Origin: CALKJU01 sp046349355
GTDB taxonomy: Bacteria; Pseudomonadota; Alphaproteobacteria; Geminicoccales; Geminicoccaceae
Assembly: GCA_046349355.1 (NCBI GenBank)
Contig: JAXMCM010000016.1
Coordinates: 248,001-312,000, forward strand
Reading direction: 5' to 3'
DNA length: 64,000 bases
The stretch's first letter is position 1, and the number at the start of each line of letters is the position of its first letter. Positions 1-11,006 of this stretch are shown one piece after another. The notes under the pieces are model-generated. The model was not told the DNA's origin and made no database searches. It saw nothing but the letters and a program-made list of their open reading frames with translations. The translations under genes and the position numbers were made by a program.

Positions 1-1
1 C

Positions 2-583
2 GCGTCGATCATCGCCGCGCGCAAGGCGTTCCAGGCGGGAGCGCCGAAGCTGGGCCGCCCGGTCGACGCCTTCGCCGATGTCGTCGCCCTCGCCGCAAAG
101 GCCGCCGAGGTCGGCGCCCGGGTGCCGCAGGACATCGACTGGCTGCTGGCCAGCGTCGCCGAGGCGGCCGCCGCCGTCTCGGCCTGCGGCCGCGACAGCG
201 TCCCGGCGCATGGCGACGGCAACGCCTCCAACGTGCTGGTCGGCAAGGACGGCTCGGTGTTGCTGGTCGACTGGGACCGGGCCGGTGACATGGACCCGTT
301 CGAGGACCTGGGCAGCCTGATCGTCGAGATGGCGGCGCAGGAGCCCGAGGCGCGGGCCATCTTCGAGGCATGGCACGGGTCCATGGACGAAGGGCTGTTC
401 GCCCGCACCCAGCTCTACGGGATCGCCGACGACCTGCGCTGGGGGCTGATCGCCGCGATCCTCGCCGCGACCTCGCCGCGGACGACGCTCGAGTTCCTGA
501 AGTTCGCCAACTGGCGCTTCCTGCGCTGCCGGATGGCGCTGCGCGATCCCCGGTACAGCGAGCGCCTGCGGAGGGTGCGATGA
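2..583 (+). CDS. Phosphotransferase (aminoglycoside/choline kinase family), 5'-truncated
   Basis: The frame is open from base 2 and ends at TGA 581-583, so 193 C-terminal residues are visible and the N-terminal ATP-binding lobe lies outside the window. The catalytic loop reads HGDGNASNVLV (Brenner-type HxDxxxxN) and is followed by LLVDWDRAGDMDP, whose first Asp matches the metal-binding Asp of the kinase DFG position. These motifs place it in the APH/choline-kinase superfamily, which phosphorylates small hydroxylated molecules; the substrate cannot be told. The stop overlaps the ATG of the next, related kinase gene (ATGA), so the two are translationally coupled and probably act in one pathway. 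Confidence 0.8.
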   Translation, partial: ASIIAARKAFQAGAPKLGRPVDAFADVVALAAKAAEVGARVPQDIDWLLASVAEAAAAVSACGRDSVPAHGDGNASNVLVGKDGSVLLVDWDRAGDMDPFEDLGSLIVEMAAQEPEARAIFEAWHGSMDEGLFARTQLYGIADDLRWGLIAAILAATSPRTTLEFLKFANWRFLRCRMALRDPRYSERLRRVR

Positions 584-1524
584 GCGTGGAACGCCGGGTC
601 GGCGAGGCCCAGACCGACGCCGAGCGCGCCATCGAGGCGGCGATCGCCCGGGTGCCGATGTGGCAGGGCCGCGAGGTCGCCTACTACAACCTCGTCGGCG
701 GCCTGATGAACAGCAACTGGCGGGTCTCGGTCCAGGGCGACAGCACCCGCTACTTCGTCAAGATCCCCGGGCCGGGTTCCGAGCTGTTCATCGACCGCAA
801 GACCGCCAACCAGGCGGCGACCAACGCCCATGCCGCCGGCATCGCCCCGCGCATCGTCTTCTTCGACCCGGCCGACGGCCTCGAGGTGCATGAGTTCCTC
901 GAGGGCTACCGCGCCTGCACCAATGCCGACTTCGAGGTCCCGGCGATCCAGGAGGCGGTGATCGACCGCTACCGGATCCTCAACTCGGGGCCGATGCTCG
1001 GTGCCACCAAGACGATCTTCGACATGATCGACGAGCATGTCGACCAGGCCCGCCAGCTCGGCAGCCTGCTGCCGCCCGACTTCGAGTGGCTGCTCGCCCG
1101 CTACCGCGATGCGCGTGCCGCGCTCGAGGCCTCGGGTCTCGACCTCGGCCCCTGCTTCAACGATCCGATGCCGGGCAACTTCCTCGTCCGCGACGGCGAG
1201 CCGATGAAGCTCGTCGACTTCGAGTTCGCCTCGAACAACGAGCGCGCCTACGAGCTGGGCGTCTTCCTCGGCGAGATGTTCTTCCCCGAGGACCGCTCGC
1301 TCGAGCTGACCGAGCTCTACTACGGCAACACGAGGCCTTCGACGGTGGCACGGGTGTGGATCGCCCGGGCGCTGGCCGACATCAAGTGGGGCTCCTGGGC
1401 CATCGTCAACCGGCGCCTGTCCAGCTGGGACTTCGAGTACCAGAAGTACGGCATCTGGAAGTACATGCGCGCCCGCTCGGTGTTCTTCGACCCGCGCTGG
1501 GAATGGTGGCTGCGCAGCGTCTGA
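580..1524 (+). CDS. Choline/ethanolamine-kinase-like phosphotransferase
   Basis: A 314-residue protein starting at ATG 580, which overlaps the stop of the upstream kinase gene. The N-lobe has NLVGGLMNSNWRV followed by YFVKIPG, whose Lys is the likely ATP-binding lysine. The catalytic loop reads CFNDPMPGNFLV, the choline-kinase HNDxxxxN motif except that the leading His is Phe, and LVDFEFASNNERAYELG follows as the metal-binding segment and the choline-kinase-like YExG region. Length and motifs fit bacterial choline/ethanolamine or thiamine kinase-like proteins acting in the cytoplasm. The substrate is unknown. Two adjacent family members with different catalytic loops suggest different substrates or a heteromeric enzyme, which is inference. 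Confidence 0.82.
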   Translation: MSVERRVGEAQTDAERAIEAAIARVPMWQGREVAYYNLVGGLMNSNWRVSVQGDSTRYFVKIPGPGSELFIDRKTANQAATNAHAAGIAPRIVFFDPADGLEVHEFLEGYRACTNADFEVPAIQEAVIDRYRILNSGPMLGATKTIFDMIDEHVDQARQLGSLLPPDFEWLLARYRDARAALEASGLDLGPCFNDPMPGNFLVRDGEPMKLVDFEFASNNERAYELGVFLGEMFFPEDRSLELTELYYGNTRPSTVARVWIARALADIKWGSWAIVNRRLSSWDFEYQKYGIWKYMRARSVFFDPRWEWWLRSV

Positions 1525-1533
1525 GCCTGCCGC

Positions 1534-3204
1534 CTAGAACAGGCTCCGGTTGTTGGTCATCGGGCACCAGCGCGCCGCCTTGAGGTGGCGCATCACCGCG
1601 CGCAGCGCCTCGGCCGTGCCGATCCGGGTCAGCGCCTCGACCGTATAGCCGACGACGTAACGGTTGCCGTCCTGGAGCGAGTCGACCAGCTCGCCCGTCG
1701 CCGGCTCGGCGTCCGGCCCGAGCCGGGCCAGCGCCAGGGCGGCGTTGAAGCGGACCTCGTCCTCGACGTCGTGCAGGGCCTCGACCAGGGCCGCCAGCAC
1801 CGGGGCCGAGCCGCGCTTCAGGCCCAGCGCCTCGATGGCGTTGATCCGGACATGCTCGTCGGCATCGCGCGCGGCCGCGGCCAGCACGGCGTGGACCTCG
1901 GGCGTGTCGTTGGCCAGCTCGCCCAGCACGAAGGCGATGTACTTGCGCATCCGCGGGCCGGCCTCGGGCATGGCTGCCACCAGCGCCGGCGCGGCGCGCG
2001 GGCCGATCGCCAGCAGGCCGTGCGCGGCGTTGCGGGCGCGCATCTCGATCTCACTCTTCTGGCCCTCGTCGATGAACACGCGGGCGTCGTCGACATTGGG
2101 CCCGTCATTGGCGCGCATCGCTGCCAGCAGCGGCTCGATCGCCACCTCGCCGAGCCCGCCCAGCGTGTAGGCGGCGGCGAGACCCACAGGCTCGGACGGA
2201 TCGTCGAGGCAGGCCAGCAGCTGCGGCATGACCGGCTCGGCGGCCGGCCCCAGGGACGCGATGGCGGTGATCGCGGCGCGGCGCGCGTGCGCGTCGGCCG
2301 CCTTCAGCCCGGCGACGAGGCCGTCCAGCGACGGTGCCAGCTGCGGCCGGCGGCGCGGCAGGTTGCCCTGCTGGCCGCGCAGCCAGCTCCAGTGCTCGCG
2401 CCAGACCGGCTCCATGGCGTAGGCCGGCAGCTGCGCCGGCGTCGGCCAGTCGGCGCTGCGGTTGTCCCAGTGCGGCCGGGTCGGCTGGCGCATCCGGACG
2501 AACTGGAACTTCAGCATGAAGCGCGGGCTCTGCGTGAAGTTCTGCATCTTGCGATGCCAGATGTCGAAGTGGATCAGCATGCAGGTGCCGGCGCGGCCCT
2601 CGGCCGGCGTCTCGATCTGGGCGATGTCGTCGAGCCGCTGGGCGATGCACTGCGAGCCGCCGACGACGCCGGTCGGCCCGATCTGCCGGTCGATCGATTG
2701 GGGATAGTACATGACCATCACCCAGTAGGGGTGGTGGTTGTGGACCTTGCGCTTGTAGCCCCAGTAGGTGTCGTGGTGGAACGCCTGCGGCGGCGAGCCC
2801 GGCGGGTTCGAGTGCAGCGCCCGGTGCGGGTGCATGATGTAGTCCGGGCCGAGGATGCTGCCGAGCGCGCCCCTGATCGTCGGGCTGTCGAACACCTCGG
2901 CGATCTCCGGGACCAGCGGCAGGATGTTGTTGCCGACGTCGTGGTCGTTGTCGGCCCCGTTGATCTCGACGAACTTCTCGAAGATGGCGCGGTGCAGCTC
3001 GGGCGGCAGGTCGGGATCGAGGACAAGGTAGCCGTTGGCGACGAACGAGGCCATCTGCTCGTCGCTGAGCGGGATCGGTGCGGCCGCGGGCAGCTCCGGG
3101 ATCCGCCGGCGCGGCGAGCGCAGGCCCTCGCCCTGGTCGAACTGGCGCTCGTTGCGCAGCCGCATCGGCCCGGTGTCCATCGCCCGCATCGTCCGGCCCC
3201 CCAT
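1534..3204 (-). CDS. Phytanoyl-CoA dioxygenase domain fused to HEAT repeats
   Basis: A 556-residue protein. The ATG at 3204 is chosen because AAAGGG lies just upstream; longer reading is Arg-rich and lacks domain similarity. Residues about 45-280 look like a PhyH-type Fe(II)/2-oxoglutarate dioxygenase: HHDTYWG supplies the HxD pair (H143, D145), DIWHRKM the distal His (H217) and SPRFM the probable 2-oxoglutarate-binding Arg (R228). From about residue 295 to the end are five or six PBS-lyase/HEAT-like helical repeats rich in Ala-Leu, ending near residue 545. PhyH enzymes hydroxylate lipids or small metabolites; HEAT repeats usually bind proteins. No signal peptide is seen. Divergent from the antiporter gene. 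The substrate is unknown. Confidence 0.85.
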   Translation of the reverse strand: MGGRTMRAMDTGPMRLRNERQFDQGEGLRSPRRRIPELPAAAPIPLSDEQMASFVANGYLVLDPDLPPELHRAIFEKFVEINGADNDHDVGNNILPLVPEIAEVFDSPTIRGALGSILGPDYIMHPHRALHSNPPGSPPQAFHHDTYWGYKRKVHNHHPYWVMVMYYPQSIDRQIGPTGVVGGSQCIAQRLDDIAQIETPAEGRAGTCMLIHFDIWHRKMQNFTQSPRFMLKFQFVRMRQPTRPHWDNRSADWPTPAQLPAYAMEPVWREHWSWLRGQQGNLPRRRPQLAPSLDGLVAGLKAADAHARRAAITAIASLGPAAEPVMPQLLACLDDPSEPVGLAAAYTLGGLGEVAIEPLLAAMRANDGPNVDDARVFIDEGQKSEIEMRARNAAHGLLAIGPRAAPALVAAMPEAGPRMRKYIAFVLGELANDTPEVHAVLAAAARDADEHVRINAIEALGLKRGSAPVLAALVEALHDVEDEVRFNAALALARLGPDAEPATGELVDSLQDGNRYVVGYTVEALTRIGTAEALRAVMRHLKAARWCPMTNNRSLF

Positions 3205-3361
3205 CGACGACCCTTTGCCAGCGACTGTGCGCGTCGGCCGCCGAGGGGTCAATCGCGCGGGCTCCGGCCTGCGGCAGTGCGGGCGTTGACGCCGCCGTCG
3301 CGTGCGGCTGCTGTGACTGCTGCCTCGCGGGCGGCGCCAGCCCGGAGCGGAGCCGGCCGCC

Positions 3362-4561
3362 ATGTACCTGAACCTCGCCGTCCTGTTCGGCTTCACGCTG
3401 GCCTACAGCCTGCTGGCCGGGCGGCTCGAGCGGACGCCCGTGGCCGGGCCGCTGCTGTTCACCGCCTTCGGTGCGCTCGCCGGTCCGTTCGGGCTGGGGC
3501 TCCTGCACCTCGACATCGAGGCCGAGGGCCTGCGGCTGCTGGCCGAGCTGACCCTGGCACTGGTCCTGTTCACCGACGCGGCCAGCGCCAATCTCGGCGT
3601 GCTCCGCCGCAATCTCGGCCTGCCCGAGCGCCTGCTCCTGCTGGGCCTGCCGCTGACCGTCCTGCTCGGCCTCGGCGCCGCGCTCCTGCTGTTCCCCGGG
3701 CTGGGCTTTGTCGCCGCCGCGCTGCTGGCGACGATGCTGGCCCCGACCGACGCGGCGCTCGGCAAGGCGGTGGTCGCCAATCCGGCGGTGCCGGCACCGA
3801 TCCGCGAAGGGCTCAACGTCGAGAGCGGCTTGAACGACGGCATCTGCGTGCCGCTGCTGCTGGCCCTGCTGGCGACCGCGGCGGAGGAGGCGCACACCGG
3901 CGGCACGGTCGCCCTGCTGGCCCGCCACTTCGTCGAGGCGCTGGGCATCGGCGCTGTCGTCGGCCTCGGGCTCGCCTGGGCGGCGACGCAGGTGATGCGC
4001 CTCGGCGCGGCGCGCGGCTGGCTTGACGACACCTGGCGCCAGCTGCCGGTGATCGCCCTGGCGCTGACCAGCTTCGCCCTGGCCCAGGCGCTGGGCGGCA
4101 GCGGCTTCATCGCCTGCTTCGCCGGCGGCATCCTCGCCGGTGCGATGGCGCGACGGCACAAGCACGAGCAGCTGCTGGCCGCGGAGGGTGCGGGCGATCT
4201 CCTCAGCCTGCTGACCTGGGTGGTGTTCGGCGCCGCGGTCGTTGGCCAGGGCGTCGGTCGGCTGACCCCGCCGATCATCGCCTATGCCGTCCTCAGCCTG
4301 ACCGTCGTTCGCATGCTGCCGGTGTGGCTGGCGCTGGCCGGGACGACGCTGCGGCCGGCCGAGAAGCTGTTCGTCGGCTGGTTCGGGCCGCGCGGGCTCG
4401 CCAGCGTCGTCTTCGCCGTGCTGGTGCTCGACGCCGACGTGCCCGGCAGCGACACGCTGATCGCCACGGTCGCCTGCACGGTCGTGCTGAGCATCGTGCT
4501 GCACGGGCTCAGCGCCGGTCCGCTGGCGGCAAGGCTCGCCGGGTCCGGCCGTACCGGCTAG
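3362..4561 (+). CDS. CPA1-family Na+/H+ antiporter (NhaP-like)
   Basis: A 399-residue, highly hydrophobic protein with about twelve membrane segments beginning at residue 1. MLAPTDAALGKAVV (about 125-138) and NVESGLNDG (about 152-160) are the two hallmark half-helix motifs of CPA1 cation/proton antiporters, and the Asn158-Asp159 pair is the expected ion-binding site. The inner-membrane protein should exchange Na+ or K+ for protons in pH and salt homeostasis. It is shorter than eukaryotic-like members because it lacks a long cytoplasmic tail, as is common in bacteria. It is transcribed away from the dioxygenase/HEAT gene across a 157-bp intergenic region. Confidence 0.9.
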   Translation: MYLNLAVLFGFTLAYSLLAGRLERTPVAGPLLFTAFGALAGPFGLGLLHLDIEAEGLRLLAELTLALVLFTDAASANLGVLRRNLGLPERLLLLGLPLTVLLGLGAALLLFPGLGFVAAALLATMLAPTDAALGKAVVANPAVPAPIREGLNVESGLNDGICVPLLLALLATAAEEAHTGGTVALLARHFVEALGIGAVVGLGLAWAATQVMRLGAARGWLDDTWRQLPVIALALTSFALAQALGGSGFIACFAGGILAGAMARRHKHEQLLAAEGAGDLLSLLTWVVFGAAVVGQGVGRLTPPIIAYAVLSLTVVRMLPVWLALAGTTLRPAEKLFVGWFGPRGLASVVFAVLVLDADVPGSDTLIATVACTVVLSIVLHGLSAGPLAARLAGSGRTG

Positions 4562-4583
4562 GCTCCGGCCCGCGGCAGGCAGG

Positions 4584-4982
4584 GTGGAGCGCAGCGTGTC
4601 CGGCGACGAGTTGGTCCTGCTCGAGAAGCTCGAGCGGTTCGTGGCGAAGATTGCGGCCAAGGACCTGTCCGTGATCGACGACCTGTGGAGCGACGGCTTC
4701 CTCATGGTCGGCTCCGAGCGCGGCGAGATCTGCCGCACCCGGGCCGAGCTGGAGGCGAAGCTGCGGTCGGTGTTCGCCCCGGCGAGGACGCTGCGCTTCG
4801 ACTGGCCGCGCCGCGACGTGAGGCTCGCCGGTCCGGTCGGCTGGATCTTTGCCGAGGGCGACCTCGTGATCCGGGCCGGGGACGGGAGCGAGACGCGGGT
4901 GGCCTACCTCGCCTCATGCATCTTCGAGCAGGTCGACGGCAGCTGGCGCTGGCGCCAGTTCTTCGGCTCGGAGCCGGCCTGA
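4584..4982 (+). CDS. SnoaL/DUF4440-like (NTF2-fold) protein
   Basis: A 132-residue protein beginning with GTG 4584, preceded by CAGG; a second GTG at 4596 is also possible. The pattern of an N-terminal helix with DLWSDGFLMVG, then RAELEAKLR, a run of strands (VGWIFAEGDLVI, RVAYLASCIFEQ) and the ending WRWRQFF is typical of the NTF2-like alpha+beta cone used by SnoaL and DUF4440 proteins. Members are small cytoplasmic proteins that act as isomerases, dehydratases or ligand binders; which of these applies cannot be told. It follows the antiporter gene by 22 bp and may be cotranscribed with it. Confidence 0.65.
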   Translation: MERSVSGDELVLLEKLERFVAKIAAKDLSVIDDLWSDGFLMVGSERGEICRTRAELEAKLRSVFAPARTLRFDWPRRDVRLAGPVGWIFAEGDLVIRAGDGSETRVAYLASCIFEQVDGSWRWRQFFGSEPA

Positions 4983-5181
4983 GCACGGAACGCGCGTGCA
5001 TGGCCGCTCCTGGCTCCGGCATCGATCCCGCCTGTAGCCGGTAGCACTCGCCGCGCCGAGCGCCAGCTGTCGGTCGCGTGCAAGCAGGCCGGCTCCTTGC
5101 CAAATGCGCGGAGCCGTCAATCTGTCACGGACCGGCCGCAGGACGGCCCGGCACGGACCATCACGCAGGAGACGAACGACG

Positions 5182-6660
5182 ATGCCCGGCGGCGACATCG
5201 GTGCGGCGGACCTTCTCGACCGGGTGATCGCCTTGCGCGACCGGGTCGAGCGCGACGCGCAACGGCGCCTGAAGCGCTGGTCGCTCGCACCGGCGCGGCC
5301 CGACTTCGCGATGTCCGCCGAGAACCTCGCCCGCTACCTGGCGCTGCGCACGCACGATCTCGCGCCGCTGCAGCGCGAGCTGAGCCGGCTCGGGCTGTCG
5401 TCGCTCGGGCGCAGCGAGGGGCGGGTGCGGCCGGTGCTCGATGCCGTGGCCGTGGCGCTGGCGCGCATCGCTGGCCGGCCCGACGGCGATCCCCCGGCCG
5501 CGGCAGCGATGACCGCCGGTGCCGACGCCATCCTGCAGCGGACGATCGAGCTGTTCGGCCCCGATCCCGGCGGCCCCTACAGCCGGATCATGGTGACGCT
5601 GCCGTCAGAGGCAGCATCGACGCCGGCATTGCTGCACGACGTGATCGGCGCCGGCGCCGATTGCGTGCGCATCAACTGCGCGCATGACGGGCCCGAGGCC
5701 TGGGCGGCGATGATCGGGCATGCCCGGAGTGCCGCCGCCACCCTCGGGCGCACCTGTCCGGTGCTGATGGACCTCGGCGGTCCGAAGTGCCGGATCGAGG
5801 CGGTGCACGGCAAGGGCAAGCCCCGGCTGTTCCGCGGCGACCGCTTCACGGTCCGCCGCAGCCTCGGGCCGGAGCCGGCGGGCGGCATTGCGCTGACCAC
5901 CAACGTGCCCGACGTGGTGGCGGCGCTCGCCGTCGGCCACGAGCTGTGGATCGACGACGGCAAGGTCGGGGCCAGCGTGGTCGCCGTGACGCCGGATGCC
6001 GTCGAGCTCGAGGTCCGGGTCTGCCGCGCCAAGGGGGTGCGGCTGCGCCCCGGCAAGGGCGTCAACTTCCCCGACAGCGAGCTGACGCTGCCGCCGCTGA
6101 CGGCCAAGGACCTGCGCGACCTCGACTTCGTCGCCGCCAACGCCGACATGGTCGGCTTCTCGTTCGTGCAGCGCGTCGAGGACATCGCCTGGCTGCAGCG
6201 CGAGCTGGCCGCCCGGCGCGGCGACGCTGCGTTGCCAGGGCTGGTCCTCAAGATCGAGACACGCCTGGCCCTGCGCAACCTGCCGGACCTGATCGTCGCC
6301 GGTGCGGCGCGCCAGCCGCTGGCGGTGATGGTCGCCCGCGGCGATCTCGCCGTCGAGCTCGGCTTCGGCCGCATGTCGGAGGCGCAGGAGGAGATCCTCT
6401 GGCTGTGCGAGGCGGCGCACGTGCCGGTGATCTGGGCAACGCAGGTGCTGGAGGGGCTGGTCAAGGACGGCTCGCCCAGCCGTGCCGAGGCCACCGACGC
6501 GGCGATGGCCCAGCGCGCCGAGTGCGTGATGCTCAACAAGGGCCCGTTCATCGTCGACGGCGTGCGCTTCCTCGACGACGTGCTGCATCGGATGGACCGC
6601 CACCAGACGAAGAAGACGGCGCGGCTCAGCGAGCTGCGCTCGTGGCGGGAGGCGGAGTAG
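5182..6660 (+). CDS. Pyruvate-kinase-like protein with N-terminal extension and no C domain
   Basis: A 492-residue protein. The start at ATG 5182 follows CAGGAGACG; an in-frame upstream ATG at 5104 has no ribosome site. Residues about 1-130 form a helical region not found in ordinary pyruvate kinase. The rest matches the A/B core: RIMVTLPSEA, RINCAHD (usual RLNFSHG), MDLGGPKCR, LKIET with the catalytic Lys, MVARGDLAVE with a metal-binding Asp, WATQVLEGL and SPSRAEATDAA. It ends about 40 residues later, so the C-terminal regulatory domain is absent. The active-site residues are kept, so phosphoenolpyruvate or enol chemistry is plausible, but a glycolytic role is uncertain. Confidence 0.82.
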   Translation: MPGGDIGAADLLDRVIALRDRVERDAQRRLKRWSLAPARPDFAMSAENLARYLALRTHDLAPLQRELSRLGLSSLGRSEGRVRPVLDAVAVALARIAGRPDGDPPAAAAMTAGADAILQRTIELFGPDPGGPYSRIMVTLPSEAASTPALLHDVIGAGADCVRINCAHDGPEAWAAMIGHARSAAATLGRTCPVLMDLGGPKCRIEAVHGKGKPRLFRGDRFTVRRSLGPEPAGGIALTTNVPDVVAALAVGHELWIDDGKVGASVVAVTPDAVELEVRVCRAKGVRLRPGKGVNFPDSELTLPPLTAKDLRDLDFVAANADMVGFSFVQRVEDIAWLQRELAARRGDAALPGLVLKIETRLALRNLPDLIVAGAARQPLAVMVARGDLAVELGFGRMSEAQEEILWLCEAAHVPVIWATQVLEGLVKDGSPSRAEATDAAMAQRAECVMLNKGPFIVDGVRFLDDVLHRMDRHQTKKTARLSELRSWREAE

Positions 6661-6689
6661 GGCTTGCGGCTCCGGTAGCGGCGCCTTAA

Positions 6690-6707
6690 TCTAGCTAGAC
6701 TGTCTAG
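6690..6707. promoter_or_regulatory. Palindromic operator of the toxin-antitoxin operon
   Basis: Two overlapping palindromes lie 14-31 bp before the antitoxin start: TCTAGCTAGA (6690-6699, perfect) and CTAGAC-T-GTCTAG (6695-6707, perfect arms around one base). The CTAG-rich stretch stands out in this GC-rich genome. Antitoxins of the Phd/YefM type with their PIN-toxin partners repress their own promoter by binding such palindromes, so this is the likely autoregulatory operator. The binding itself is inferred. Confidence 0.65.
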
Positions 6708-6720
6708 ATAGGAGCTGCCG

Positions 6721-6963
6721 ATGACCTGGGCACTCGCCGAGGCCAAGAACCGCTTCAGTGAAGTCTTCGACAAGGCTTTGCGCGAGGGGCCGCAACGGGT
6801 CAGCCGCCGCGGCAAGGACGAGGTCATCGTCATGGCAGCGTCCGAGTTCGAGCGGTTACAGGGCGGGAAGGCCAGCTTCGTCGACTTCCTGCTGTCCGGG
6901 CCGTCGTTCGACGATCTCGATCTCGAGCGTGACCGGAGCCCGATGCGCAAGGTCAGGCTTTGA
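6721..6963 (+). CDS. Type II antitoxin, Phd/YefM family
   Basis: An 80-residue protein starting at ATG 6721 with AGGAGC upstream. MTWALAEAKNRFSEVFDKAL and QRVSRRGKDEVIVMAASEFERL follow the Phd/YefM DNA-binding fold, in which a short strand-helix unit is followed by the conserved V-x-x-x-G-x-x-x-V-I-V-x-x-x-E-F/Y pattern. The C-terminal tail (LSGPSFDDLDLERDRSPMRK) is acidic and proline-containing, like the toxin-wrapping tail of these proteins. The stop overlaps the toxin start, so the pair is translationally coupled, and palindromes upstream suggest autorepression. Confidence 0.9.
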   Translation: MTWALAEAKNRFSEVFDKALREGPQRVSRRGKDEVIVMAASEFERLQGGKASFVDFLLSGPSFDDLDLERDRSPMRKVRL

Positions 6964-7391
6964 GGCTGTTGCTCGATACCAACGTGCTGTCCGAGGCCCG
7001 AAGGTCCGGCGGAAGTGAACGCGTCCGACGGTTGCTGCGTCAGGTCGGAGATGCAGGGCTGTTCATCAGCGTGCTGACACTGGGCGAGATCCGATCCGGC
7101 ATCGAACGGCTGCCCGAGAACGACAAGCGGCGGGCCCTCACGCATTGGCTTGCGGAGCTTCGCGAGCGGTACGCCTCCCGCATCCTCGTTGTCGACGCCG
7201 ACGTGGCAGATCGATGGGGTAGCCTCGCCGCCGATCTTGCCCAGAGGGGCCGGCCCCTGCCGGCGGTCGATCTCCTGCTGGCGGCAACGGCGCTGACCCA
7301 TGGCCTGGCCATCGCAACACGCAACGTGAGGGACTTCGCGGCGACCGGCGTCGACCTCGTCGACCCGTGGACCGACGAGCTTCCGAGCTGA
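6960..7391 (+). CDS. PIN-domain toxin (VapC/FitB type)
   Basis: A 143-residue PIN protein starting at TTG 6960, which overlaps the antitoxin stop (TTGA). The acidic metal-binding residues of the family are visible: D6 in LLLDTNVLSEARR, E43 in LGEIRSGIE, D104 in LPAVDLLLAATA, and the N122/D125 pair in ATRNVRDF. PIN toxins are Mg2+-dependent ribonucleases that cut tRNA or other RNAs and stop growth when released from the antitoxin. The arrangement (Phd-like antitoxin first, PIN toxin second, no gap) is standard. The weak TTG start fits low toxin production relative to antitoxin. Confidence 0.92.
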   Translation: MRLLLDTNVLSEARRSGGSERVRRLLRQVGDAGLFISVLTLGEIRSGIERLPENDKRRALTHWLAELRERYASRILVVDADVADRWGSLAADLAQRGRPLPAVDLLLAATALTHGLAIATRNVRDFAATGVDLVDPWTDELPS

Positions 7392-7454
7392 TAGGATTGC
7401 GTAGCAGCCAGATCGGGCGGCTTCGACATGAAGGACTGCCGTTACGCAGTACCT

Positions 7455-10304
<2,850 letters not shown>

Positions 10305-10423
10305 CAGGCTAGGCGTTCCGGCTCGGGCGGATGAGGCGGCGGGGCTGGCCCGCACGGGCGATGTAGGCTTAAAGTGCGCCGCGGAGCCCGTCCGGGCAAG
10401 CAGGAAACGAAACGGGAACACTC

Positions 10424-10984
10424 ATGGCCGGCAGCGTCAACAAGGTGATCCTCGTCGGCAATCTCGGCCGCGATCCCGAGGTCCGCTACACCCAGGGCAA
10501 CCAGAAGATCGTGCACCTGTCCGTCGCCACCTCGGAGCGCTGGCGCGACCGCCAGTCGAGCGAGATGAAGGAACGGACCGAGTGGCACCGCGTCGTCATC
10601 TTCAACGAGAACCTGGCCGACGTCGCGGAGAAGTACCTGAGCAAGGGCCGTACCGTGTACCTCGAGGGCCAGCTGCAGACCCGCAAGTGGCAGGACCAGT
10701 CGGGCCAGGAGAAGTATACGACCGAGATCGTCCTGCAGCGCTTCCGCGGCGAGCTGGTGCTGCTCGGCGGCGGCCGCGACGACATGTCCGTCGGCCGCGA
10801 CATGGGCGGCCCGCCGCTCGACGACTTCGCCGACGAGCCGCCGCGCGGCAGCAATCTGGGCGGCGGCGGTCGCGACATGGGCGGCGGCGGGGGACGGCCG
10901 GCGCCGGCCCCGCGCGGCGGTGGCGGCGGCGGCCGGGCGCCGCAGCGGCCGATCGACGACCTCGACGACGATATCCCGTTCTAG
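10424..10984 (+). CDS. ssb: Single-stranded DNA-binding protein
   Basis: A 186-residue SSB starting at ATG 10424. Residues 1-110 are the OB fold (MAGSVNKVILVGNLGRDPEV, RTEWHRVVIFNENLADVAEKYL, GRTVYLEGQLQTRKWQDQSG). This is followed by an acidic then Gly-rich, low-complexity linker (about 120-175), and the protein ends in DDDIPF, the tip that recruits repair and replication partners. It coats single-stranded DNA as a tetramer during replication, recombination and repair. The divergent pairing with uvrA is common in Proteobacteria. The gene is followed at once by a convergent exported-protein gene. Confidence 0.98.
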   Translation: MAGSVNKVILVGNLGRDPEVRYTQGNQKIVHLSVATSERWRDRQSSEMKERTEWHRVVIFNENLADVAEKYLSKGRTVYLEGQLQTRKWQDQSGQEKYTTEIVLQRFRGELVLLGGGRDDMSVGRDMGGPPLDDFADEPPRGSNLGGGGRDMGGGGGRPAPAPRGGGGGGRAPQRPIDDLDDDIPF

Positions 10985-11006
10985 CCTTCAGGCTTTTCGA
11001 CGGCGG

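Noticed and set aside
1585..4026. An 813-codon plus frame across the dioxygenase and antiporter genes
   Set aside because: It crosses two well-supported genes on both strands and is Arg/Ala-rich low-complexity sequence.
10305..10423. SOS (LexA) box between uvrA and ssb
   Set aside because: No GTTC-N7-GTTC or its complement is present, so damage control by LexA is not supported from sequence.
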